NCBI RefSeq assembly: GCF_041146395.1
Contig: NC_090986.1
Coordinates: 43,994,001-44,058,000 of the forward strand
Length of the DNA: 64,000 nucleotides
Direction of reading: 5' to 3'
DNA from: Eulemur rufifrons
Lineage: Eukaryota; Chordata; Mammalia; Primates; Lemuridae
The notes under the pieces were generated by a model. That model did no database searches. It was not told the origin of the DNA and was given only the letters and a program-made list of their open reading frames with translations. The translations under genes and the position numbers were made by a program. Within the stretch, counting starts at the first letter, position 1. Every line of letters starts with the position of its first letter. Of this stretch, positions 11,447 through 22,620 are shown in pieces.

Positions 11447-12182
11447 GTTGTATACATATACCACGGAGTACTACTCAGCCATAAAAAGGAATGAAATAAT
11501 GTCATTTGCAGCAACTTGGATGAAACAGGAGACCATTATCCTAAGTGAAGTATCTCAGGAATGGAAAACCAAGCACCATATGTTTTCACTAATAAGTGGG
11601 AGCTAATAGATGGATATACACAGGTATAAAGTGATATAAAAGACATGAGAAACCAAGAAGGCGGTAGGCTGGGAGGGTGGAGATGTGACAAGAACATACG
11701 TATTTTTTTTTTTTTTTTTTTTGTTGAGACAGAGTCTCACTTTGCTGCCCAGGCTAGAGTGAGTGCCGTGGCGTCAGCTTAGCTCACAGCAACCTCAGAC
11801 TCCTGGGCTCAAGCGATCCTACTGCCTCAGCCTCCCGAGTAGCTGGGACTACAGGCATGCGCCACTATGCCCGGCTAATTTTTTCTATATATAGATTTTT
11901 AGTTGTCCATATAATGTCTTTCTATTTTTAGTAGAGACGGGGTCTCGCTCAGGCTGGTCTCGAACTCCTGACCTTGAGCGATCCACCCGCCTCGGCCTCC
12001 CAGAGTGCTAGGATTACAGGCGTGAGCCACCGCGCCCGGCCAAGAACATACGTATTGGGTACAATGAACACTATTTTGGTGATGGGGACACCCAAAGCTC
12101 TGACTTAAGCATTATATGAGATATCCATGTAACAGAAACACATGTACCCATTTAATTAATATTTTGAAATAAATTTTTTTAA
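11447..12182 (+). mobile_element. 5'-truncated L1, interrupted by an Alu
   Basis: Plus-strand L1 3' end in two blocks, 11447-11689 and 12057-12182. Block 1 covers the ORF2 C-terminus ('ggagtactactcagcc', 'ataagtgggagctaat') and the start of the 3' UTR, with the G-rich 'ggctgggagggtgg'. Block 2 is the rest of the 3' UTR ('cccatttaattaatattttg') and an A-rich end. A candidate 10-bp target duplication 'aaaagaaaat' is at 11437-11446 and 12183-12192. An Alu with its own duplication sits in the 3' UTR. Confidence 0.9.
11705..12041 (-). mobile_element. Alu SINE, strepsirrhine type, nested in L1
   Basis: Antisense full-length Alu from the poly(T) at about 11703 to 'gagccaccgcgcccggcc'. The target duplication 'aagaacatacgtatt' is exact (11690-11704 and 12042-12056). 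The lemur-type linker is present in antisense at about 11881-11935 ('agttgtccatataatg'). It retains several CpGs, including 'ccgcgcccggcc', so it is probably one of the youngest insertions in the window. Confidence 0.96.
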
Positions 12183-12329
12183 AAAAGAAAATATAGTCTA
12201 AGTTTACGGGAGCTTTTTTGGCCAGCCATGTATTAAGTTGTGCCATAATGTACAATTGTAGTCCATTGAACTCGTGTAATTATTATAGCTTTATAAAAAT
12301 ACATTTAAGATCTGCCATGGCAAGTCCCC

Positions 12330-13060
12330 GTGCATGTTTTCTTTCTAAAAATGTTCTTGGTTATACCAGCACATTATTCTTCCAAATGAACTTTTGATTC
12401 ATTTGGTCAAAAAACCCTACTGGAGTTTCAATGGAAAAATCTTAAATTTGTAGATTAGGAAAGAATTGACATTATTTCAGTATTGAATCACCTCATTAAC
12501 TTGCTATGCTTCTCTATTTATTTGCTCAAAAGCATTTTTTAGTTTTATGAACATAGATCTTATATATTTGGGGCTTAATTTATTCCTGGGTATTTTAGAT
12601 ATTTTGCTGCAATTGTGAGTGGGATTTAAAAATTTCATATTTCTGGCTGGGCATGGTGGCTCATGCCTGTAATCCTAGCACTCAGGGAGGCCGAGCTGGG
12701 AGGATTGCTTGAAGTCAGGAGTTTGAGACCAGCCTGAGCAAGAGTGAGACCCTATCTCTACTAAAACAGAAAAAATTAGAGGGATATTGTGGTGTATGCC
12801 TATAGTTCCAGCTACTCAGGAGGCTGAGGCAGGAGGATTCCTTGAGTTCAGGAGTTTGATGTTGCTGTGAACTAGGCCTACACCACGGCACTCTAGCCTG
12901 GGCAATGGAATGAGACTCTGTCTCAAAATAAATAAAAAAATAAATAAATTACATATTTCTAATTGAATATTGCTGATACTTAGTAAATATGCTGTCTTTA
13001 GTACACTCCTTTATCTGGCCATCTATTGAACTCTGTTTATTAGTTTAAATAGACATGGGT
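12330..13060 (-). mobile_element. Old L1 ORF2 fragment, split by an Alu
   Basis: Antisense L1 ORF2 landmarks: 'ccaaatgaacttttgattc', 'ctactggagtttcaatgg', 'aatttgtagattagg', 'aaagaattgacatt', 'ggcttaatttattcctgggtatttt', 'caattgtgagtgggattt'. After the Alu come 'attgctgatacttag' and 'gaactctgtttattagtttaaatag'. It is unrelated in age to the younger L1 tails nearby. Confidence 0.75.
12645..12945 (+). mobile_element. Alu SINE nested in old L1
   Basis: Sense dimeric Alu, 'ggctgggcatggtggctca' to a tail of AAATAAAT units. Left arm has 'cctgagcaagagtgagacc', the strepsirrhine signature, but the linker is short ('ctaaaacagaaaaaatt'). The flanks 'aaatttcatatttct' and 'aaattacatatttct' (right copy 12946-12960) form an imperfect target duplication. 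Confidence 0.94.
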
Positions 13061-14078
13061 CCTTGACTTTTATGTCAAAGTTTTGTTAATTTAATTTTTT
13101 CCCTTCCTCCTCAGGATGAATTATAATTGTTGGGCAGTGAGATAAATTTTGATTGTCAGAATTTCTCCATGCTTATACCCTAGCTCCTCATTTTGAATCT
13201 GTGCCTGTGTGATTGTAACTATATTTTTCCTGAACTTTCTGAATGTAGGACTTCACATTTAGCCCTCTTAATTTTCTCTTTTTCAAGTCTAGTATACTCA
13301 CAGGATAAGTTTGATGCCTCTTTCAAAGAGGAAAATTGCCAAATACCATGATTGTGACTATAAGAGTGAATTTGATCTTTTCCTCTTGATGTTTATCAGC
13401 CTCCCAATGGATGTGACGTATACAGCACATCTAAGCTTTTAAAAGTTTTTGTTGGACATTGCTTTAGTGTTTTTCTTTTCCTTCTTCATAAAGATACTTG
13501 TACTCACATAAAATGAGCTGAACTTTATCATTTGTATATATCCAGTTAAAGCACTTTCATAAATAGCACAGTCTTAGTTGTTCATGATTGCCAGGAAATG
13601 ACCTATTTGGGAAAGTAAATTTTCTGAGAACACTATCTTTTCAAGGGTCAGAATTTTAAATTCATTTCAGATTGACATCTTTTCAAAGTATGTGCAATAC
13701 TATATGTGATATTTATTTTCCAGCCATGGTGGCCAGCTTCTTTAAAAACACTGTGTTAGAGGAATGTAGTTGTTAAGTGTAGAAGAAGATGAGAGGGAAG
13801 GGATATTGGAAGTAAAGCTACTGAAGCTCTTATAAATATTTTTACACCAGAACTGTGTGGTTAAATTCTTAATGAGTACACTCACTAAGCTAGTAGACAG
13901 CGATTAAATTAAGAGAATGTGAATGACATTTTAGAAATGGTTAAGTAACAATAGGTAATTTGTACTAGTTTTTATTTATTATCCTTTTGTTACTGGAATA
14001 GCCTCTCCCTTTAGGGAAGAGCTTAAACAATAATTTTGTTTTATTTTGTTGCAGATACAATGCATTTTAGTAGCTGGT
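13061..14078. other. Single-copy DNA, nothing recognised
   Basis: No gene or repeat supported. The part next to 13060 may be further decayed L1. Confidence 0.45.
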
Positions 14079-14240
14079 TGTTGTGGATTGAATTATGTCC
14101 CCATCATCCCCCCATTTATATGTTGAAGTTCTTACCCCCAGAACTTCAGATAGGATCTTTACAGAGGTAATCAAGCTAAAATGAGGTCTTTTAGGATCCA
14201 CTATGACTGATGTCCTTATGAAAAAAAGGGAAATGTGGAA

Positions 14241-14271
14241 ACATACACACACACACAAACACACACACACA
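14241..14271. repeat. (CA)n microsatellite
   Basis: About 15 CA units interrupted once by 'caaac', within the MLT1 LTR. In antisense it gives a spurious Cys/Val-rich frame. Confidence 0.9.
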
Positions 14272-14464
14272 CGGAGAGTACCCTATGAACATCAAGGCAG
14301 AGATTGGGTGATGTGTCTGTAAGCCAAGGAATGTCAAAGATTGCAAAGCAACCACCTGAAGAGGAAAGAGGCATGAGACAGAGTTTTCCTCACAGCCCTA
14401 AGAAGGAACCAACACTGCTGACAACTTGGTCTCTCGGACTTCTAGTCTCTAGAACTGTGAGACA

Positions 14465-15076
14465 ATAAATTTTTTTTTTATTCTTATTTCAGCATATTGT
14501 GGGGGTACAAAAGTTTAGGTTATGTACATTGCCCTTGCCCCCACACCCCCCACCCCGAGTCAGAGCTTCAAACGTGTCCATCCCCTAGACAGTGCACATG
14601 GCACTCATTATGTATGTATGCATCCATCCCCTCCTCCCACCCACATCTGCCTGACACCCAATCAGTGTTATTCCTAAATGTGCTCTTAGGTGATCAGTGA
14701 AACCAATGTGATGGTGAGTACATGTGGTGCTTATTTTTCCATTCTTGGGATACTTCACTTAGTAGAATGGATTCCAACTCTTTCCAGGAAAATACAAGAG
14801 GTGCTATATCACCATTGTTTCTTATAGCTGAGTAGTACTCCATGGTATACATATACCACATTTTATTAATCCACTCATGTATTGATGGGCACTTGGGTTG
14901 TTTCCACATCTTTGCAATTGTGAATTGTGCTGCTATAAACATTCGGTGCAGATATCTTTGTTATAGAATGTCTTTTGTTCTTTGGGATAGATGCCCAATA
15001 ATGGGATTGCTGGATCAAATGGTAGGTCTACTTGTATCTGTTTAAGGTATCTCCATATTGCTTTCCACAGAGGTTG
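14465..15076 (-). mobile_element. 5'-truncated L1 3' end inside the MaLR LTR
   Basis: A minus-strand L1 of about 610 bp. It has a poly(T) start at 14468, a 3' UTR with 'ttgtgggggtacaaaagtttagg', a strongly C-rich strip at 14528-14556, and then the ORF2 C-terminus up to 'ctttccacagaggttg'. The LTR's 'gagacaataaattt' and 'ctgttgttcc' meet on either side, showing where it landed. Confidence 0.92.
14694..14942 (-). pseudogene. L1 ORF2 C-terminal remnant
   Basis: An 82-codon frame containing 'KMWKQPKCPSIHEWINKMW', 'MEYYSAIRNNGD' and 'KELESILLSEVSQEWKNKHH', the conserved extreme C-terminus of L1 ORF2p including its cysteine-containing segment. Endonuclease and reverse transcriptase domains are missing. 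Confidence 0.9.
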
Positions 15077-15299
15077 CTGTTGTTCCTTTGCTTGTGGCAC
15101 TTTGCTACAGCAGCCCTAGCAAACCAATACATTGGTCTTCCATGATTTAATGCCTTGCTGATTTTATAGAGAGAAATATTGACTGCCATCCAGTAGGTTC
15201 CACCTTCTGTATCTCACCATGGTTTCAGAGACTTAAAAATTTGGCTTGAGGAGATGAAAAGAGCTCAGAATATTTGTAGGTAAATCTTTGCCCATCCCT

Positions 15300-15420
15300 C
15301 TGAGATCACCCATCCATTCATCTGTCTATCCAACATTTATTGAGTGTCCACCATATGCCAGGCTGACATCGACTTTGCCCTTGTGAAACTTGCACTCAGC
15401 AATTATACAGTGTTTATAGA
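15300..15420 (-). mobile_element. L2 3' end
   Basis: 'atctgtctatccaacatttattgagtgtccaccatatgccagg' followed by 'tgcccttgtgaaacttgcactc' is the L2 3' end in reverse orientation. Short and diverged. Confidence 0.7.
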
Positions 15421-16284
15421 ATTTGCAACCCAGAATTACATTAGCTTAGTTCATGAAAACTGAAAACCAAAAGATATGATTTCCCCTTAAGCACATCTAC
15501 TAGCTTTACAGCTACTTCCTTCTTCACTGATACAGAGACTAGATTGTAACCATAATGCCTGAATTTACCTTTTCCCACAGTGTTTTATTTTTCTCAGGGC
15601 TTTTAGCATGTGTGCTTGCAAAATCCTGTATTTCTTCCTCTTCTGTCATTGGTTCTTCCTGTTTTATTTTCTATAATAATATCTATAATAATGCAGTTTT
15701 TAGTGTACATATTTCAGAACAGAAATATTGATTCCAGAAAAGGGCTATCAAAATAAATTCTCATACACTAGTGCTAATGGTTGAAGAGAGAACTCTCTAT
15801 TCATTCAGCAAATAAATATATTTGTATTTGAACGATTTCTGAACAATGGTAGATGGGGCGCAATGCCCATGTAAGAGACATGGAACATAGAAATGGCTGA
15901 TACCGATCAGTGGTGCTGAAACTTAGTTTCTGGAGACAGAAAAATCCTACACCAGCCTGCCCTTAGGGCATTTGTTTCTCATAAAAAGGTGGAGTGAAGA
16001 ATGTGCAGCTGCAGGACCTCTTGGGCAGCTGCCTTTCTACAAATTTAATTAATGAATCAAAGGTGAGTGCTGTACGTCCCAGGTGCTTTCTGCCCTCCAA
16101 ATCACCTCTCTCACTGCTCTCTTCAGTGTCCTTTGACTTACTAGCAATAAACAAAGCATCCTGTATTTCTGCATCCAGCTGAGCACATCAGAGTGTCTCC
16201 TCGCCCTCTCTTCTCTGGTTTGAGCCGGGTGTGCTAGTGGGGAGCAAAGGGAGAGCCCTCTCTTCTCCAGAGACCCAGCAGGGC
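15421..16284. other. Single-copy DNA, nothing recognised
   Basis: No supported gene or repeat. A 12-bp tandem duplication 'tctataataata/tctataataatg' lies near 15669-15693. Overlapping small frames at 15963-16182 on both strands have no domain. Confidence 0.45.
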
Positions 16285-16412
16285 CAATGTTTCCCAGACT
16301 TGCCTAGTGAGAGATGCAGAAACAGAATCTCCGGGTAGAGGTCTGGAAACCTTTATTTTTAATAAACACATCAGCTGATGCCTGTAATTAGGCACATTTG
16401 GAAAGCTCTGTG
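16285..16412 (+). mobile_element. MER5A-like DNA transposon remnant
   Basis: 'gatgcagaaacagaatctccgggtagagg', 'ctggaaacctttatttttaataaacacatcagctgatgc' and 'cacatttggaaagctctg' follow the order of the non-autonomous hAT-Charlie element MER5A. Terminal repeats are not clear. Confidence 0.55.
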
Positions 16413-16621
16413 CCATGACATTTTAAGGTAAGTCAATACAGGCTTACATTTCCTAAACATCGAAAACAAAACAAGTAAACAAACAAACTAAAAACAAACC
16501 AAGTCACAATGTGACATAGGAGAAAATCTAGAGATCCTGAGTTTCAGTTTCTGTTTGCTAATAATCCGGGATAAATTCCGTCGATTCTATGCATTATATA
16601 TGTAAAATGAAGAGGTTAAAA

Positions 16622-16745
16622 CAGATTCATTCATTTGTTCATTTATTTATTCGTTTATCAAATATGTATTGAGGGCTTACTATGTGTTAGAAATTGTACT
16701 AGTCTCTGGGAAAACAGCAGCAAATGAGTTACTTATTGACTGTCT
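16622..16745 (-). mobile_element. L2 3' end
   Basis: 'attcattcatttgttcatttatttattc' (the L2 tail in antisense), 'atgtattgagggcttactatgtgttag', 'tactagtctctgggaaaacagcagcaaatgag'. Matches L2 reverse strand. Confidence 0.75.
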
Positions 16746-17574
16746 GGCTTCAAAACTGGCCTATTTTCAGTGCACCATGGGTCTATCCAATATTATCACC
16801 CACTGACATCCAGAACATGGTGGAAAAATAGTAATAGTACTTATTATTGTCTTATCATTTTATTATTATAGTGCCTTCCCCTCCGCCCCCCAGAGGGATG
16901 TTGGAATCCTAGCCATGCTCCAGGGTTGTTAAATAAATTTCTAAACTCTTTACTGTTGAAAAAAAGTGTTTTCCTAATATAGGTATGACCAAATTTATCC
17001 TAAAGACTAAGAAAGCACTAGCCTAACTCCAGCCAGCTTCTCATGAAGAGCAGTGGTTTTAGGTGTCTCAATCCCACAGAGGATTGTCTTTAAGGTCAAG
17101 AAGATAACTTAAAATTGGAATGGAGATCTGTTAGAAGAGGCCAGCATTTTTTATTTTTAAGAGTTAATTGTCCTTTGTTGAGGTGCTGGCTTGTTCTCAG
17201 GCCTTTCAACCATATGCTGTTATTTCATTTGCTAAAGACTAAGAAAACAAAAACTTAAAAAATTGAAAAATATAGCAAAAGATAAAGTCGAAAAATTATA
17301 ACGTTTCATGTTGTCTTTAAAAATGACAAATCCATTCTCTAAAATATAATGGGAAAAAATGTTGCCAAAACCTAGTACAGTTGGCCGAGAGCTTCCTGGG
17401 TGTGAGATCCTTACTCAGAGCCCCGGGAGTGAGGAGAGAAAGTACGTGCTCTAGGGCTCTGAGCTGAGCTCATGGGAAGGGTAGGCTCGTTCTAGTCCTG
17501 CAGTCCTTTGATGTTGCAGCTGCAATCAGACCTACAACATTCGGGAGGAAAAATACATTCTTCTAAAATATATC
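16746..17574. other. Single-copy DNA, nothing recognised
   Basis: A C-rich patch lies at 16874-16892, and a 12-bp palindrome 'ttgcagctgcaa' with an E-box centre at 17514-17525. No gene or transposon seen. Confidence 0.45.
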
Positions 17575-17755
17575 ATCTTGGGCAAGTCATTTAATGTCTC
17601 TGATTCTTAATTTCTCACCTACTAAAAGAAGATAATATAGTGCATATAGCAGGACATGGCTGTTAGGATTCAAGGGGAAATCACAGGAGAATGGTCTTAC
17701 TTGCACAAGCTTGGCACAGAGTAGGTGGTCAAATAATGTTTTCTGGATCTATGGC
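17575..17755 (+). mobile_element. MIR SINE fragment
   Basis: 'cttgggcaagtcatttaatgtctctgattcttaatttctc', 'agataatatagtgcatatagcagg', 'gctgttaggattcaagg', 'acaagcttggcacagagtaggtggtc'. Sense MIR body and 3' end. Confidence 0.8.
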
Positions 17756-20037
17756 TGTGTACAATAGAGCCTGTAAGGGCATATATCTTAAACACAGAAA
17801 ATAAGGTTTGAATTTACAGGTTATTTAGACTTAAAATGTGTCTTGTAGGACCAAAGAAATATTGTTGAAAATATGTTGGGCCCATCTCTGACGATACAGG
17901 AGTATATCAACTGATCCTTGGCAGGCTTGGATTAGAGATACTCAGAGGCTAGCCCATGGAATGATTTGAGGTTCCCACCTGTAGAAATGAAAATGCATAA
18001 ATGTCGTAACTCTTCTTGTGTGTTACTGGGCAGGCAACTCCTGTTCCATACCTCACTCTGCCACCCGCGATCTGATGTGCTGTCACCTCCTCAATTATCT
18101 AATCCTTTGCTTTGATTCATTCCCTTACAATGTGTTTGTCCTCTTGTAAAAGCTAGCCGTCTTGCACAGGGTTGGTTATAGGCTTCATATCAGATTTTGA
18201 GGACTGCAAGATTTGATTCCTCCCTTCTCCTCAGTATTTTATGATGATTTGACATTGGTGAAAAAACAGGCATCTGTTGTTTTATTACAGATGTTCTTGT
18301 GCTGCAATAGCTCTTTGAAGTTAACACAGCAAACAATTATCCTTTTGTCTCAGTGGTGTTTCCATCTTTGGTATATGTTTTTGGTACCTAAAATCGGGAA
18401 AAATTATAAAAGAATGGATAATAAGACTAGTTGCATATTTAAATAATTTTTCTTGCCTCTTAACTATGTTACATCTACACATGTTAAACTAATGAAAGCA
18501 AATATTTGAAGAATAAAAGCAAGAAATTGGAATGAGTAATTTTTCTGTCAGTATCCATCAAATAAGAATTTTCTGTCTTTATGGTTCTTGGTAATTTATA
18601 ATTCTATCATATTTATATCTGTTCTGATCCTTTCGTCTATTATAGCAACAGTCAAAATTATATTTTAGTCAGATTCTGTGTAAATTCTAATTTATGTCTC
18701 CCTCATCAGGTTGTTCTGAAGCTCAGGTAAGTAAATGCACATAGAGCACTTAGAACCTGTCATAGAAAACCTTATTATTTAAACAAAAGGGAGATTAATG
18801 TGTATCTTTAAAGCTCTCTATTTCGCCAATGAGAAGCGTTGAAAGACCAGTGAGAGAAAGTAGAGAGGTATCCTAAACATTTTGTGTTGGGACCAAATAC
18901 TCATGGGATTGTCAATTTTGATGGTGTCTCTAGAACATAGTTTTTGTACCTCAAAGGGGATCCCGAAATGAAAAATAAAGTTTTGTGTAGATAGGATAAT
19001 AGTCATATTTTGGGTTTGAACTTGAAATTTTTAAAATTCGTGAGCAGAAAAAAAAAAAAACAAACAAACAGTGGCAAAGAAGATCTTGTCATTTACAGAG
19101 TGAAAGACTTGAACTGTGCACCCCTCACCAGCCCCCCACCCCGGGGCTGAACCCACAGCCTTGTCTTCATAAGAACTGTGCTTTATTTCAGTAGTATCCA
19201 AACCTTTTTGATCCTGCACTCTAATCCACACAGTTATTATTTATGCCTGTTTATGTACATAAAATGTGTATATACTTATTTATTAGATTTGTGTACTAGT
19301 GTACTATCTCCTTTCATCCTAGTTGGAACACCTTGTGTAACTCCTGAGTGTGTTCCTTGCTTTACAGACCACATCTGTGACTGATGGGTGTGATTAATTT
19401 TGACACAGCATGGTCATCACATTTTTAAAATTTGTGTCTTCCCTCCCTTCCCTTTAAAAACAATATGCTGTGGCCCATTGACAGATGTTCTATAGATAGT
19501 TAGATATAACACTGTGAGCTGTTCTGTAGGTAGTTGTGTACAATGGTTCTGATTTCAGGAGGGAGTCTGGCTAGAGACTGATGGGGAGTGGTGTATGTAC
19601 TGTCTATAACCATGAGAATGATGCCCCCTCATCAAACGAAGGGGTGTACAATGAGAAGAGATCCTTCAGAAGCTCAACCTTTAAAGGTAGATAAAAAAAA
19701 AAGGTAGAACCCATAAAAGAGCCTGAGAGATAGGAAAAGGTGTATAAGAGAATCTGAGCATATGTCAAAGCCAAGAAAGTAAAGTTTTAAAAATGAGGGC
19801 ATACACAAAAGCTTTAAATGCAAAAGTAGTCCGGTAAGATAAGGATTGAAAAGGATACTTTTGATTGGCATCTAGGAGATCACTTATCTTCTAAGTGGGA
19901 GAAAGAATGGCAGTGGGGTGGTAGGCTGAGAAGTAAGTGGAAAGGCAGCCAACATAAAGTACTTTCAAGAAATTTGTAAGAGAAGAGAAGGAGTAAAGTG
20001 GGAGTAGGAAACAGAGAGAATCAGGAGGGATTCTGCC
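17756..20037. other. Mostly single-copy DNA
   Basis: A weak MIR trace ('tcaggttgttctgaagctcagg...gcacatagagcacttagaacc') lies near 18700-18760. An A-rich (CAAA)n strip lies at 19048-19071. 19185-19450 begins with 'cagtagtatccaaacctttttgatcc', reminiscent of a hAT DNA transposon end, but I cannot place it. No gene recognised. Confidence 0.4.
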
Positions 20038-20088
20038 CATCTATCCATCCATTCATCCATCTATCAATTATCCATCTATCTGTCGATT
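20038..20088. repeat. Degenerate (TCCA/TCTA)n simple repeat
   Basis: Tetranucleotide units 'ccatctat', 'ccatccattcat', 'ccatctat' and 'ccatctatctg' in a row, interrupted. Confidence 0.8.
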
Positions 20089-20244
20089 TTAAGAATTACC
20101 CTGTATTGTTTGCTCTGTCGGAATAGCCCCTCTGTTCCTGATAAGATCTGGCAGGTTTCAGCCTTAATGTCTTCTCCTTGGGAGGTATCAAAAACAACTT
20201 TGGCTGGGTACCTACTGCACTTTGTGAATAGATACTCACAGGTC

Positions 20245-20410
20245 TGTTATAACACTTACCACTTTGCAAGTTATTTGTGTGTCTGTCTCTCAGGATAGAT
20301 CTCGAGTTGTTTAAATGAAGACACCACGTCTTCATCTTCAAATTCCCAGTCCCTACCACAGTGCCCAGCATGTGCTAATTGCTCGGGCTCGCTCCTTGCA
20401 TGTGTGAACG
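20245..20410 (+). mobile_element. L2 3' end
   Basis: 'gtgtgtctgtctctcaggatagatctcgag', 'acaccacgtcttcatcttcaaattcccagtccctaccacagtgcccagcatgtgctaattgctc'. Sense L2 3' region, in the same order as the family consensus I know. Confidence 0.75.
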
Positions 20411-22389
20411 AACACAAAGAGCAAACAGACAGGCGAGCAGCCCTGTGGGAAGGTTAGTCTGGCAACAGCACTGAGTGGTTAGGAAGGCGGCCAGGGTTAG
20501 CCCGGAGGCAGCAAAGCCTACTTGTGAGCTGCCGAGATACTCAGTCGATAACCCAGTTTGGTGCCCTAACTCAGGGAATAAAGAAGGAGCTGTTTTAAGA
20601 AACACTTTAATAGGAGATAGGCCAAATTTGAATTTTTAAAAAAAGAGAGAAAAGAATTAAAGGTAATAACAGATGTCTAATCTTTAAAACAAGGAGAATA
20701 ATGAGGACAGTGAAATCTTGATTGTGGCGGTTGGGGAAGGGAAAAGGTGCTGTGATGGGAAGTGAGTCTGATTTTTGTTGTGTTGGGTGGTCTCCGGAGA
20801 AGTCTTTTATTTTTGTCTCCGTGTCCTGTTCTTGGATCTTCCCCAGAAGCACGCTGTCTTCTCTTTTTCTGTACGTGTGTCAAGCAGCCACCCCTTCTTT
20901 AGTCATTTTCTTCTGAAAGAAAAAAAAAATGTCTTCCACAAAGACTTTCAACAATGATCCTCCACGTACATCAAAAACATGTCAGAACAAAGCAAAACCT
21001 CAAGCTATCAAGATTTAACAAGCACAGGCACAAGGCGGCGGAACCTGGAACATCTGCCTTTGGAATACTTGGTGTTTTCTAAGAACGTACCATGTGTTGG
21101 TCAGGAATGATAAATTATGTAGAACATCAAATTTATCTGTCTGTATTTTTTATATATTTATTTTTAAACAAACTTTCCTATTTGGGTCTTTTTTCCATCC
21201 CTCAGTGGCAGTAGAAGACAAACCATTCTTTTTAGTTTAGATTAACTTTGCTTTTTTTTTTTCTTAAGCTCTTAAATTTATAAAAATCGTTCGATAAGAA
21301 TTAGAAACTATTTTGAGGCCTCTGTTAATTTTAAGAATGAGAGAGATGGAAAGAAAGACATTATGAACAAGGGAGCCGCTGATTACCTGGAAGAAAGTGT
21401 GAGCTATTGTTCAACATTTATCACCATCCATTTCCTGAACCTAGCCCCTGTCTGAATCTTTTGAAGGCCACCTTCACTTCTTTTTTCTCTTTCCTTGCTA
21501 CACCAATAAAATCAGTCATCCCCTCAGCAATAAGCATGTAAAATGACTTCTTTTGTAGAACAAACCCTTTGTGTGTAAATAATTTGTTAGCCCCCCCTCC
21601 TCCCTTCAAGCATTGTGTTGGAAAAAATATCCAACATAAATTGATTGTATGGATAGCCTGATTGTAAAGCAAGATTAATATGAAAACACAAGGAGTCTGC
21701 AATAAAACCTACTAACTTAAATCATTCACATTTGTGTACAAGCATTCATATTTAGCAACAGTCCCAAGACTGAGATTAAAGCTGTTCGGTAGGTTACTTC
21801 AAGGCCTTTTTATTGCTAAATCTTATTATGTCTCTAAAATGTAGAAATTAATCACCTGTCATCAAAGCTGCAGTGGATTATTGACTTCTAAATGTCTCTA
21901 CAAATTGATTCATGACAGAATGAAACAGGAGACTGAACTAGCATTGAAATTCTTTTGCATGTGATAAAAAAGGTCTATTAAAAGTGTTTCAACAAATGCT
22001 GCCTATTAGGTAATCATCACAAAGTACTTTCCTATCAAAATGAGGTGCTTCTGGAATAGTTTTGATGAGATAAATTTTTTTTCCAGCACTGATATGGTAA
22101 CATGAAATTATTCTGAAACCCCAGGAAGCTGATTTGGAAATCCATTTAATTCTCACATTACAGAGTGCAGAACTTATTTTTTAGTACTAACATAACATAA
22201 AGGTGGCTAGGAAAAATCTATGCTCGTGTGTCAAACAGACTCCATAGATTATTCAGATTAAAAATTTTGGAGAACATTTATAATCTACAATAGTGAAATT
22301 ACAATAATTTTTGCAATAAGGATCCTTTCCAATAGCTCATGAAATTCTTTTTGACTATGTTCTGTTTCCTCATCTCTGTTAGCTTAAAT
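20411..22389. other. Single-copy DNA, nothing recognised
   Basis: 20411-20600 is slightly richer in CpG than its surroundings. Small frames on both strands at 20375-20957 and 21421-21702 have no domains. 'ccccccctcctccc' is at 21590-21603. Confidence 0.45.
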
Positions 22390-22620
22390 CAGTGGTTCGT
22401 AAGCGGGTCAATTTTGCCCCCCAGGGGACATTATGCAATGTTTGGAGCATTCTTGTTTGTTGAAACTGGTATAAGTGTGGTAGTACTACTGGCATCTAGT
22501 GGACAGAGGCCAAAGATGCTGTTAAATATCCCAAAATGTAGAGGACAGCCACTCCTCCATCGCCAAAACAAAGAATTATCCAGCCCAAAGTGTCAATAGT
22601 GCTAAGGTTGAGAAACTTTG
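22390..22620 (+). mobile_element. MER20 DNA transposon, complete
   Basis: A non-autonomous hAT-Charlie element, about 230 bp. Left end 'cagtggttcgtaagcggg', then 'ttttgccccccaggggacatt', 'gcaatgtttggagcattc', 'actggcatctagtggacagaggcc', 'cccaaagtgtcaatagtgc', right end 'ggttgagaaactttg'. The left and right termini form the expected inverted ends (cagtggttc / gagaaactttg). The 8-bp flanks 'gcttaaat' and 'gtttgaat' match at 6 of 8, a decayed hAT target duplication. The 86-codon frame here is transposon sequence. Confidence 0.88.

Larger units (their letters stand above)
14079..15132 (+). mobile_element. MLT1-type MaLR LTR, split by an L1
   Basis: Solo LTR of the ERVL-MaLR group, sense. It starts 'tgttgtggattgaattatgtcc' and continues 'atatgttgaagttcttaccccc', 'actgatgtccttatg', 'agccaaggaatg', 'ctcacagccctaagaaggaacc', 'ggacttctagtctctagaactgtgagac', 'aataaatt', with an L1 at 14465-15076. 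It resumes 'ttgtggcactttgctacagcagccctagcaaacc' and ends near 15132. MLT1C is my best guess at subfamily. No internal region is visible. A CA microsatellite has expanded within it. Confidence 0.85.

Noticed and set aside
14067..14270. Cysteine/valine-rich minus-strand frame resembling a small secreted peptide
   Set aside because: The pattern is the translation of the CA microsatellite within the MLT1 LTR.
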